64,000 nt of DNA. It comes from Ziziphus jujuba (taxonomy: Eukaryota; Streptophyta; Magnoliopsida; Rosales; Rhamnaceae). The notes under the pieces were generated by a model. It searched no databases. It was not told the origin of the DNA and saw only the letters and a list, made by a program, of their open reading frames with translations. The stretch lies in contig NC_083385.1 in NCBI RefSeq assembly GCF_031755915.1, forward strand, positions 10,871,001-10,935,000, read 5' to 3'. The position numbers and the translations under genes are program-made. Positions 1 through 10,988 of this stretch are shown piece by piece. Each line of letters begins with the position of its first letter. Position 1 is the stretch's first letter.

Positions 1-82
1 TGGCTTCTGTTGTTGCTGTTGAAGTTGAGGAGGCCATGAAAACTAAGATGATAAGAGCGAGAGCTGTTTGCTGGAGAATCAT
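1..82 (-). CDS. 5' end of a gene for a secreted or membrane protein (partial)
   Basis: Read on the minus strand from an ATG at 82-80, the frame stays open to the window edge and gives 27 residues. They begin MILQQTALALIILVFMASS and continue with a Ser/Thr/Ala-rich stretch. The hydrophobic run of about 13 residues followed by small residues is a typical eukaryotic signal peptide. An upstream ATG at 135-133 on the same strand meets a stop after about 18 codons, so 82 is the better start. The body of the protein lies outside the window and the family cannot be named. A short transmembrane leader of another kind is possible. Confidence 0.5.
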   Translation of the reverse strand, partial: MILQQTALALIILVFMASSTSTATTEA

Positions 83-3000
83 TCTGAGCAAGACTCCAAC
101 TTAGTAGCTTTCTGAAATGGGTTCAGAGTTACCATAACCAAACAAAAATAAATAAATAAAATAATAAGCTTTTCTCCAAATAAAAAGAATGATAGAAAAA
201 GTTGAGGATCTTGATGAAGGTTCATGGGTTTTGGGTTTTTTTTGGAACAAGAACTTTTTTTTTTTTTTTGGCAATTAATTGAGGAATTAAAAGCTGATGT
301 TTTGATGCAGTTGGGAGGTCATCTATATCAATAAATGTTCACTGATTACAGGAGTTTTCTTTTCTTTCTTTTTTTCTTTTCTATAAAGTAAATTAGTTCA
401 AAATTTGATTTTTCACACACATAAATATATAAAGTTTATATGACAAAATGACTGGTTTGGTGAACTATTTACGAGCTTACCTCTGGAATGAATATGTAAT
501 TGAATTCCTTCTGTTTGGTTTATTATGCATTTGAACACGAAAACTGCAACCCAAATCTCTTCTCTAACCATGTAATCTTCAAACAAAGATTCTTCACCCA
601 AAAGATAAAAACACAATGAAGAGAGAAAAACAAAGCGACCACCCACCCCACCCTGAGATTCCCAGGAAAAAGCTTTGAGCTTTCTCTTTTTTTAACAAAC
701 TCCTCCTCCTTGCTGTGCCTCACCAGAAAACGTATAATATATGTCAGTGGACTATAAAAATGTGGAATTCCCCTTCTTTTGATGATTAAAAAATCTCGTA
801 ACAAAAAGTCTCAGTACAGAAACACCCCTTTAGATATGAGAAATTACAAACAAGGGAATATTCAGACTTGATAGTCTGCAAGCAAATCATGAATAAGTTT
901 GACCAATGCAGTGGCCGTGTGTACACCGCATGAACACCAATCTTCTAATTTGACGAACCATTTGATGGAGGTGCCAAGATGGGATGCTGGGGTCTCCACC
1001 GTGTGAACTCTCTTCCGGGGGCCCACTGTTTTTGATTAGGCTGATTATCATGGCCCTCTGTTTCAGTATTTTTATTTTTATTTTATCGATGATGTATAAA
1101 TCTATTTGGTTGCTTTCAAAATTTTTCTTTTTGGGCAAGATTACTCTTATAATCCTACTTTTATATTAAAAGTATTTTCAATAGATATATAGATAGTTGT
1201 TTATATAGGATAAATGTTTATTTTAAAATTTATTTTTTATTTTAAAATAATTAACAATGTGTGTATATATATATATATATGTTTTTTTTTAATCTCAAAA
1301 AAGTAACAATTGATAAAGATTTATTTATCTATTTTTTCCTTTTGATTTTTTTAAAAAAAAAATAGTTTTACTAAATCATATTGTTTAACAAACTTTCTAC
1401 GAGTACATTCCTGTAACAATATCTATTTTACTTTATATTGTATTAGTTTGGCAGAATAATAAATAAAATTGTTGAAGAATTTTTAAAAAAAATCTTTGGT
1501 AACAAAAATATAGCAATTTACTAAGTCATAAGAAATGTTCTAAGACTTTGTTTTAAAATGTTAGCTGTTTTTGGCCTTTCAATGTTCAAAAGTATTTTTG
1601 AAAACGTTTAGATAGTTTTGTACAAAAAGTTCGAGACTTCCAACAAAAATTAATAGTATAGTTTTCACTAAATTCCTCTAGAAAAATATAAGGAAAAACT
1701 ATCCTAAATAAGATCTAAATCATGGAAGATTTAAGTGATTATCCACTGATTAAGGTCTAATTTTGCTTATAAAAAAGTCAACAACATCATACCTTGTGTC
1801 TTATTTAATTGTTAGGACATTTTCCATGTTAGTAATTGATTATTAACATTGTCACCAAAAAATATTTTTTAGATGCTGATTATAATAATTGCTTTTTTGG
1901 CAACTTGATGATATCTATTGATTTTTTTTTTTTTTTATTTTGGGTAAATAATTGATTATATAAATTGTTGCTTATTATGAAAAAGACCCGTGGAAACGGC
2001 GTGGGGTCACAATGTTACCGTTTTAGCGGCCAGTTCAAGGAAGATTTGGGTTAAATTAAAGTACCATTTGGCTGTTAAGCATTTTGTTTTAGAAAAATGT
2101 AAAGTCGGATTAGCACCTTGCCTTTAGGAATAATTTTTCTCGGCTCTCCTTGTTTTGTTTCAACAAAAGCAACTGCCTTAAACCTTTTTATTATGGGTTC
2201 ATTATTATTTTTACTTTTGATAGGAATAATTATTCTTTTGAGTAATATAAACTATTTTATAATAGAAGATAATGACATGATTTCAAGAATTACAATATTA
2301 TAATAAACAATGATGATACTAAATTGTTCTAATTATTATTTTTATCATTTTTATTTCCTTATGTTTCCACTTTTCAACAATTGATTTTTGCAACAAAATG
2401 TTCTACTAAAATATTTGCAATTCAGAACCTCTCTTTTGAAACATATCTTCATTAGTTGTATTTTAAAAAATAATAATAAAAAAAAATAGTCATCTTGGAG
2501 ATAATCACATTACTTTGGTCATGTAAAAATTCAGTTTTTCAACAAAAATAATTGTTGTCAACTTTAATCAAACATATGCACATCTACTGTAATCCTTTTT
2601 CAATACAATAAAAAATATATATATATAATTATGCGTATTTGCATAATTTAACCGCGTTTTTTCTTTGAGCGGTGATTGACAGCAATTAGAAACAAAATTA
2701 TATTGTTCGACTATAATATCAAATTAATAATAATAACCATACCGCTTGCCAAATTGGTCGACCAAGTGAATTCTCTACATCCTTGTTTTAATATTATTTT
2801 ATTCTCCACCTCCAACAAAAAGCAATATATATCCTACTCTGTACTTCTCTATTTAACTATAAATTATATTTGTCTTAAATATTCTAAAAGAAAAAAGAAA
2901 AAAAAAAAAGGGAAGAAAGCAATTTATATAATTATTCATTAAAAATCTTCCTTTTTTGTTGGGTAATTTAGTAAGTGCATGGATACAAAATGATAAACCT

Positions 3001-6000
3001 ATAAGGAACAATATCTACTAATATTAAACATGTTTCCATGGTCAAAATTTTTTACATACTCCATGAAATTTAATAAAAGAGATAACCAAAAAAAATGAGG
3101 GGCAGGTGGGAAAGGTAAGTGATGTGATCAAGTAATGTTCAAATTGTGACCTGGATCAGTGGGGCTGGTGCACTCACGCTTTGAGATGGTAGGTCTTTCT
3201 AATCCAAATTGGTTTAGGCTTTTCCCTACGTCTTTGTCATCTTTTTGGCTACTAACTCCTCCATTCTTAGATGGTCAACTCAATTTATCAATTTCATTAA
3301 AAAAGGAACCTTGTAGACCTTACAAATTGCACAAAACCCTTATGGAATTTGCTATTTTTCACAATTTTGCACCATATTTATTGGGATTTTTTTTTTCCCC
3401 CTTTTAACAAATGGGGAGAATATTATACCCTTCATTTTCAGCATTATAGTAAAGAAGGAACCTTTTGCCCATCCTCCACGACTCCACTGGACAATTCTTT
3501 GTCCTGGGTCTGGGACATAATACTAATACTTGACAGAAACTTGATTGTCGTTGTTTATCAAAATTCATGGTATACCCCCTAATATAAAATTACAACAATA
3601 TCCCTGACGTACAGCAAAATTACTTAGAAGCTGATATAGGAATGCAGTAGTAGGAATCAGAATCAGCAAGCAATCATAACTAGTTCTTGACCAGCACTTT
3701 AGAATTGTATGGCCAGCACGATAGTTTTGTTGATTTATTTCCCAAAAGCACATGATTTGGTCAGTGTGGGAAATTGGGATTCCACGGCTTACAAACATTA
3801 TGGGCCTGTTCCAATATATATATTTGTTATGCTTATTTTTAAATTAATTGTTTTTTTATTAAAAAATAAAGATATTGGATAAAAATCGGTAAATACTTGT
3901 TGGTAAAAAAAATAATTTTTTTAATTTGTTTTAGAAAAATATAAATTTTTTAATTTTTTAAAAAAATTATTTTTTTAATTTATCTAAAAATTTAATGAAC
4001 ATTTAATATAATATTTTTAATTTATATGGAAATTTATTAAGTATTTAATATAATTTTTTTATTTACAGTCAAATATTTATTAATTTTTTAATAATAATTT
4101 TAAAAAATATATATATTATATAAAATTTTATATATTAAAATTTTATTTTTATCATATATATGAAACAGATCTTAAACAAATAGCTTTGTTGTACATTGTT
4201 TCTTGGCAATGAGATAACTAGCTGTAAATTGGCGGCTGACATATTTGGACAGGTATTTTAAATATGAATCTTGACTTTAAGGTTGCCAATTTATAACACA
4301 ACTATATGCAGCCAAAATGATTGACCTGAGAGTATAAATATATGGGTTTTGACCCTCGTATCACGGGAATGAATTATGAGTTATTTACTTTTTTCTCTTT
4401 GATTTTGAACAGCGAAACGTGAATGTAAAAGGAAAGTTGTATCTTTAATTTATTAAGTAAATTGTACATTTTGATATTAGAGCAAAATGCATCTACTCTC
4501 TATCCAACTCCAAAATTGAACAATATCCTTTTTTTCTAAGCAATGCGAAATATGCAAAATGTGGATTATTTTCGTTTATATATAGGTAAGCAAAATCTCT
4601 TTGTATGATCTTTAAGGGTTGGTGAACGAGTCCAACTTCCTTGTAGAACCAATAAGATGGTCCAAGTTGCAAAGGTACAAAATCCAAAATAGACCATAAG
4701 AAAAACTGATAGAAAAAAGAGACTTAAAAAAAGAAAAAGTGGGTGAAGAAGGAGGGAAAAAGATGGTATTAGTACAACGACTTTTCAAAATGTTAGGCGG
4801 TGATATGTCATTTGGTTGTATACGCGGAGTTCTCTGTTGGGTTCGTTACCTCATTGTGCCGCAACTGGCTATAAAATTCTACTTTCGGAACAAAGCAGTG
4901 TTTATTGACTCTTTATTGAATACTGAACTGGATAAACCAATCACCGAAAACCAGAAAATGACAGGCTTGGGGCTTTCTCCGAATCTTAAATTCACGAGGG
5001 ATCTAAATTTATAGTATAATTGACTGTCCCAGTCATCGGTCAATTATTATTTATTGATATTTTAAAAATAAATTACTATTTTTGAGGTCTTGGTTCTTTT
5101 TTTATATTAATTTATTGCTGTAAATTATCTGTACTACCTGGAATTGCGGTGCACGGTGAATAGAGGTTCAACTAATTGTTAATCTGTTTAACATGTTATA
5201 GGGAAGTTTTAGACCAAAATGATCATTACAGGAATTCAGTATGAAGGTTTTGATTGATAGCCCAATTGTAATTCCTAATTTTGATCCACCATGACCAACC
5301 CTGCGACTGAGTCTTAAAGGGAGACCATGGAATAAAAATCCATGTGCACCACCACTATTGGCCGGTCCGTGAGTTTCACGTATCAGGAATAGGGTTTTAG
5401 GCTTTCTTACATTCTGATGTAACAAATAGTTTTTTGATTTTGGATTGTCTTCACGATTATCCCCTTTTTGAAAATTGAGTGTTGAAAATTACATATCAAA
5501 TGCCATTAATATTATATATATATATATATATATTATATTACTCATACTATTACTCATAAACTGAACTAAGTTTTGTGGACCAAGATTTTTCTGCAGGCCC
5601 ACTGGCCTGTCAGTCACCTGCCCTCATGCCCTCTTGCACATGCGATGGTTTTAACCAACCATTGGATGAAAATAATTTATTTTCTGGAAGCAAAAATGAA
5701 AAACAGAAAAACAATTTATTTTCATTTACCAAAAGAAATAAATAATATCCTTATTCATGGAGTCCATTTTTATTTCCTTTGGTCAACGGGAAGTACAAAT
5801 TCTAATTAAGGAACCAAGTTTCTAAATAACTGAGTGTTCACTCTTCAGTGATAAAATGTTACCCCATCTTTAGAATAGGATCCTTCTGCCTTCAAAATGC
5901 TTGTAAGATAATGATATGGTTATTTGCTCTGTTAGTTTCATTTTTATTTTCATGTTAATCTATAAATTATAATTTTTAATACATTTTGACTGTTAAATTA

Positions 6001-6300
6001 TACTTTACCTATGTTTTAGTAGTTTTGAGATGTGTAACGTATTTAATGCAATATGCAGTCTCCTATAAGATTGTTGGATTTTGCAATTTCTTTGCTATTT
6101 TGTTGCCATAAATATATTGCATGCTTTGACACTTCTAAAAATTAGAATAAAAATAGTTTTAAAGATCTCAATATATTAAAAAATAAATTTTAAGGATTAA
6201 AATATCAAAAAAAAAAAAATCAACGATCAAAATGCAATTGTGGACGTAATTTAGGGATTGACAAAGTTAATAATAATAATAATAATAATAATAACTCGAA
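83..6300. other. AT-rich spacer without a supportable gene
   Basis: This stretch holds only open frames shorter than 95 codons, with no recognisable domain and no consistent splice-linked partners. It is AT-rich, with long runs of A or T and simple repeats: TA repeats near 1264-1280 and 5514-5532, and an AAT repeat at 6268-6294 just right of it. The left few hundred bases should contain the promoter of the gene starting at 82. I see no retrotransposon domain, tRNA or inverted-repeat element that I could defend, although old decayed transposon sequence is likely. Confidence 0.6.
6268..6294. repeat. (AAT)n microsatellite
   Basis: About nine perfect AAT/TAA units lie roughly 220 bp upstream of the start codon of the nucleolar-protein gene. 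They are likely to vary in length between individuals. Confidence 0.9.
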
Positions 6301-6320
6301 TAATTGGAATCTGCTTTAAT

Positions 6321-6488
6321 TGGGCTTGGACCAGCTATTTTATTCATATGGTTGATAGTTTGGGCCTTATGATAGATAAGCCTAATAAAGTCTATATTTC
6401 AGCGGGAAGCCTGAATAATGGAGTGGCTTCATCGTCTTCTTTTAAAGCTGAAAAACCTCAGCTTCAGGTAGCATACCTTAAAACCCTA
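6321..6488 (+). promoter_or_regulatory. Site II motifs and telo-box upstream of the nucleolar-protein gene
   Basis: Two site II type elements are seen: TGGGCT at 6321-6326 and TGGGCC at 6361-6366. They are followed by a telo-box-like AAACCCTA at 6481-6488, only 26 bp before the ATG at 6514. In plants, site II motifs (TCP-factor targets) combined with telo-boxes mark promoters of ribosomal-protein and ribosome-biogenesis genes. Their order and distance fit that pattern. That they act on this gene is inference. Confidence 0.6.
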
Positions 6489-6513
6489 GACACTAGCTGA
6501 AAAACGAAAGTCG

Positions 6514-7702
6514 ATGTCGGACGGAGAAGGTCACGAGTCGGATGCGCCGGAGGAATTAACGGCGGAGCAGGTTCGTTTTGGTCTCCGCCGTTGTCTCTGT
6601 CTTTATCTCAAATAATATACATTTTTTGAGGAAACAAACTGATTGTGAATATGTTATCTTTTGATCACAGGGAATACAACAAGACCAGGAAATACGAAAA
6701 GTTCAGAAGGAGAGTAAGGCAAGGTAGGTTTTCTTATCCCTAGCTTTCTATTGGGGAGCATCCAAGTTTGTTTTTTTATTTTTAAGGGAAAACATTTAAT
6801 GAATGTACTGTGTGGCTATTTTTCCATCAACATTAATATGCACTTGAACCTGCAATTTGTTGTTTCGTCGCTTGCTTATTTGTTAGCCACAGATGATGAA
6901 CTTGTTTCAATTTTGAAGATAATTTACTCACAATTCAAAAAGAGGGAATTTTTACTTGATATGTAAACTGATTTCGGATAAATTTTTTGGTTTTATTGAA
7001 TGGGTTAGAGAGAAAAATTGGGAATTCTGGTAAAGCTTGCTTTGTTAATATTGAAATACTTTGCTTTATTTTGGTATTACCAAAATGTTGGTTTTTGATC
7101 TGATCTGATGTTGAGATGGGGTATAGGGTTGTTCGTGAAGGGAAAGAACGCAGGAGACAATGGGCACAAAGGATAACACCACGACCATCTCAAGGACAAA
7201 AGGTTGAAAATGTTCAAGATGTCACCGACTCTGAAACCCAGAATGAATCTGTGGGTAATAAGGGAATGCTTCCAAATGACATCGTTGAATTGCTTGCAGC
7301 TCGTGAGAAGTATGTTTTTGCTCTCTCTCTCTCTCTCTCACACCCACATCTCTGACTGTGTCTCTGCTGCGTTTTATGTTTCTTAACCAAAGGGCAATGT
7401 TTGATTTGCAGGCAAGTTTTCTTATCAGACTCTGAGGATGAGAAGTCTCAAGTAAAGCCTACTTCCAAGATGAAGAAGAGGAAACCCAGAAACTCGGGGT
7501 TAGAGAACCTGTTTTTCTTAGAGAAAAATCTCTCTCTCTTTGTGTTGCTTCAACTTTTTTTGACATTGAATATTTATTCCTTAACTTGGTGATATACAGG
7601 GTAAATACTGTTGTCTTGAAGGAAATTCCTTCTGCTCAATGCTTACAGACTTCATTGGAGTTCTTGAAGAAAAGGAAAACTCAAGTGTCAAGATCAGCTT
7701 GA
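6514..7702 (+). CDS. Nucleolar protein of the NOL7/UTP16 (Bud21) type
   Basis: Five exons join in frame: 6514-6570, 6671-6723, 7127-7309, 7412-7498 and 7600-7702. All introns are GT..AG and the product is 160 aa. The protein starts with an acidic leader, followed by a basic charged helix rich in K, R, E and Q (about residues 20-50). A central motif (LPNDIVELLAAREK) is followed by a Ser/Asp/Glu patch (LSDSEDE) and a lysine/arginine-rich tail. Human NOL7 has the same order: a basic helix, a 'LPDSILEKL' type motif, then a basic tail. That family acts in the small-subunit processome during 18S rRNA maturation in the nucleolus. The upstream telo-box and site II motifs agree with this role. The assignment rests on motif resemblance only; a generic nuclear basic protein is the alternative. 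Confidence 0.65.
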
Positions 7703-8649
7703 GTGTTGAACAACTCGAATCAAGCATTACGCCTTCTTTCTAATTCAGGCTTCTTGAAGTAATATATATATATATATATATATTTTTTTTTTGGGAAAAA
7801 TTGATGTAGCAACAATGTTAATTTTCGATCTATGTATGCTGGTTTATTTCCAATCTCTTACACATTCACATTCACATTATATGATGAGCGATGACCAATT
7901 AGAAACACAATCATGAATATATTAGTTTTGTCTGGGTGAGCGAGCAAATTTTGTATTATGAACTTTTAAAAGAATTTCCCATCTTTTTATGTGCCTCGGA
8001 TCTGCCTAAATTTCTTTCTTGATTACATTGAATAATCGTAAATAGTGTAAACTAATTGATTCAAGCAAACAACAAAAACAAACAACTCTTACCGAACAAA
8101 AGTGGGATAGTAGGGGAACGATTCCTCTGTCTATTATCACAACATCGCTAAACAGATAATATAAATGGAATGTGGTGGGTTTATGCTTTACAAGAGCCAG
8201 GATACTATATAGGTAGATATGCTGATGTATATATACATACGTAAATATGTACATATCTAGATATCTTCATGACAGAACTTTATCAAGAATTTTTGCTTAG
8301 ATCTTCAAGGCAATTTGACCCTCTAGATCTTTTTTTTTTTTTTTTTTTTTTTTTCTTCCTTTCTTTGTTTATGTATATATTAAGAAAAAGAAAAGCAAAA
8401 CAATACCACGACCTGGTTTGAAACACGCTGGTTGGGTACATGAAAAGAGTAGCTTAACCAAAAAAAAAGGAAAAAAAAATATATATATATGTACAGCTAG
8501 AAGCTGTTGACACTGCTGAACATAGCGGTTGGCACTTGGTGGTGAGAAAAGAGTAATAGTTCAGAGCGTGGCTATGCAGCAAGACTGTCTCACGCAGTTG
8601 ATGAGAAAGGCGGTGGAGGAGGTGCAGCATGGTCTATATATATATTCTA
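7703..8649. other. Convergent 3' regions of two small genes
   Basis: The nucleolar-protein gene and the minus-strand small gene end towards each other here. The stretch is low-complexity, with a TA run near 7759-7782, a 25-base T tract at 8330-8354 and a further TA run near 8479-8490. I see no additional gene. Confidence 0.6.
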
Positions 8650-8970
8650 AGGAGATGAAAAGTTGTCATTCTGGTCCACCCATTTCTGCTGTTGAACCGA
8701 GTCTGCATAATTTGCATGCTCTGAGCTGCTGCTTAACAGAGCTTGAAAAGCACCTTTGATTTTGTTCAAGCTCTTATGCTGACGAAGTCGACGAAGAACA
8801 ACATCTTTGTCTAAGGATTTAGAGGATGATCTCAAGTAGAGCTCACTCGTGATGTGACTACCAGTATCAGGTGACTCCGATGAGTCTTTACCATCTTTTT
8901 CGTGGTTCAGACGCACGTTGCTCTGTACTTCTGAGAGAGATGATTGAGCTTTGGAAATGATGAAAGCCAT
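8650..8970 (-). CDS. Small intronless plant protein of unknown function (107 aa)
   Basis: A single open frame starts at ATG 8970 and ends with a stop at 8647-8649. The protein begins MAFIISKAQSSLSEVQ and has a polar, Ser-rich middle. A basic amphipathic stretch follows (DKDVVLRRLRQHKSLNKIKGAFQAL, quoted in part), then a polar tail. It has no signal peptide or transmembrane segment. The frame is supported by a TATA box at a sensible distance upstream and by a composition unlike its low-complexity surroundings. The basic helix could bind nucleic acid or a membrane, but no family is recognised and no function is assigned. Confidence 0.6.
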
Positions 8971-9020
8971 TTTTTGCTGAGGAAAGTCAGTGTGTAATAA
9001 AAAAGCAAGATGTTGGGGTG

Positions 9021-9032
9021 TCTAATTTATAG
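9021..9032 (-). promoter_or_regulatory. TATA box of the small minus-strand gene
   Basis: On the minus strand the sequence reads CTATAAATTAG, an almost ideal plant TATA box. It lies about 50-60 bp upstream of the ATG at 8970, which leaves room for a short leader of 20-30 bases. Confidence 0.6.
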
Positions 9033-9885
9033 AGAAAGAAGCTTTAATATATCGGTGGTTTGGTTTTTAAGCAGTACTAGTGCCATTGGTTTTGTTGCTC
9101 TCCAAAGTGGTTTTTATTTTTGGGAGGAAGGTGGATGGGGTTTCAGCTGTTTTTCAGCTGGTTCTCAGAGCCAGTGGTTTTTTCTGAAAGAACGTGTTTT
9201 TTCAGGAAACGAGTGGAGTTGACACGATATCAGGCTTCAATTTAATAGTTTGACAGTTGGTAATACTATTTGCATTGAACAAGGCTGCTTAGCTCACTCA
9301 AACGTGAATTTAGTTGTTCTACCAAAATATCAGACGTAAGATAAGACCATATTCTCATTTTAATTTTAAATATATATATATGTTTTCTTTTTTATTCTAA
9401 GCTTATAATTAGAGTTTTATTCTTCTTTATTCCAAAGGTGCGATTAAATTGCAACGTCGAATCGCTATGTCATTCTGCCAATTTTATGGATCAATGTATT
9501 TTTATTTTTTTGAAATAATATATTATATGTACCCAAGAAAATAAAAATAAAAATGATGTATTTTTGTTTTGTTTTTCTTTCTTTCTGTTTACCTTTTTTG
9601 CCCTTTTAATTTTGTAGAAAAACAGTTTGTTATTTCGGAAACTTTAATTGGGCCAGTAATTAATTGTTTCGGAAACAATGGACAGTGCCATGGGCTGCTA
9701 AGCGTTGCCAAAACCAGGTGCTGCTTTAATTGGCAACCACGGCATTATCAGAATATGATTAGGACTCCGACATGTACGGCCAAAATAGATCCTCAGAAGC
9801 CAGAAATTAATCTACTTCAGTATCGTATCAATCTTCCATTGTATTCTTTAAAGAAAAGATAATTATATTGTTCATGATTCGCACG

Positions 9886-10019
9886 TGCGAAAAACATACT
9901 GAAATTTTATGAAAACTAAGAAAGAGCAAAACTGTATAAAACTTAAAAAAATCTGCGAAAAACATACTGAAATTTTATAAAAACTAAAAGAGAGCAAAAC
10001 TATATAAAACTTAAAAATC
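9886..10019. repeat. Tandem duplication, unit about 68 bp
   Basis: Two head-to-tail copies start at 9886 and 9954. Each opens with TGCGAAAAACATACTGAAAT and ends in an A-rich stretch. They differ by only a few substitutions, so the duplication is fairly recent. It is noncoding. Confidence 0.85.
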
Positions 10020-10298
10020 ATCCTTTTATAGCATCTAAAATTGGTTGGTTCAATTTGTTTGTAAGTGGTGAGACCTGATCCATTAGATGATTGCTTGAAA
10101 TATTAATTAGCGAGCTTTAATTAATTGATAGTTTACTTGAAGAGGAAGGGAATTACTTGGAAGGAAAACATGAAAGCGACGAGGATGGTCAGTTTCCCAT
10201 GGGTGCAAGTGTGAAAACCATGGGCATTTCAGTTGTTTTTAGAAAAACCGAGGGCCTCAACTACACGATAGACATTAAAAAAAGAGAGAAAATTATCA

Positions 10299-10301
<3 letters not shown>

Positions 10302-10332
<31 letters not shown>
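10302..10332. repeat. (GA)n microsatellite
   Basis: About 15 uninterrupted GA units in noncoding sequence. Confidence 0.9.
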
Positions 10333-10333
<1 letters not shown>

Positions 10334-10988
10334 AATATGTGCAAAATGAATCCAACTTCACTTTCGGATGTGATAAGACCATGCTGTCTTGTGATTGCTA
10401 ACTCCATTTCCTTGACTCATTTTTTAAATAAAAAATTATCTAACTTCTTTTCAAAATTATAAAATTATTCAATTTTATTCAACCGAAATGATACATCTTT
10501 ATTCACAAAAATATTTAAAAAAGAAGAAGATACGGTACATCTTTTAATAACAATTAAAAAAGCCAGAAAGAACTCTCATCCAACCAAAACTAGTCTTGCA
10601 ATTTTAGCGCATTGTTAGCTCCAAGCATGTACTGCAACATTTACTCGGATACATTTTTATAAAATGTTAACTGAATGCACCATACAATTTTTCTAATTTT
10701 ACCAATAAATAAACAAAATTATGCCCAAAAAAGAAAATTTCACTCGTTTATCATGACAATTTTAGCGGACCCTTTTCTTAATGGCCCGTCCCTTTAGTCC
10801 GTACGGAAGTAATCTCCAATTCATGAGAAAGATGCTGATATATTACCTTGCTAGTGCTTTTATTATTATTATTATTATTACTATTATTATTATTTTTTGC
10901 AAAACTAGCTAGTGTTATTTGATATGTTATATTATTTACATCAAAATAAACAATTATATACATCACGGCCAAAGAAAGAAAAAAGGTT

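Larger units (their letters stand above)
9033..10988. other. Spacer between the small gene and the VPS13 gene
   Basis: No gene can be supported. The spacer contains a tandem duplication of about 68 bp at 9886-10019, a GA microsatellite at 10302-10332 and an ATT microsatellite near 10860-10890. The right part should hold the 3' UTR of the VPS13-type gene. Confidence 0.6.

Noticed and set aside
4739..5014. 91-codon plus-strand frame as a gene
   Set aside because: No domain, no splice partners and no promoter signal; a frame of this length is not rare in the region.
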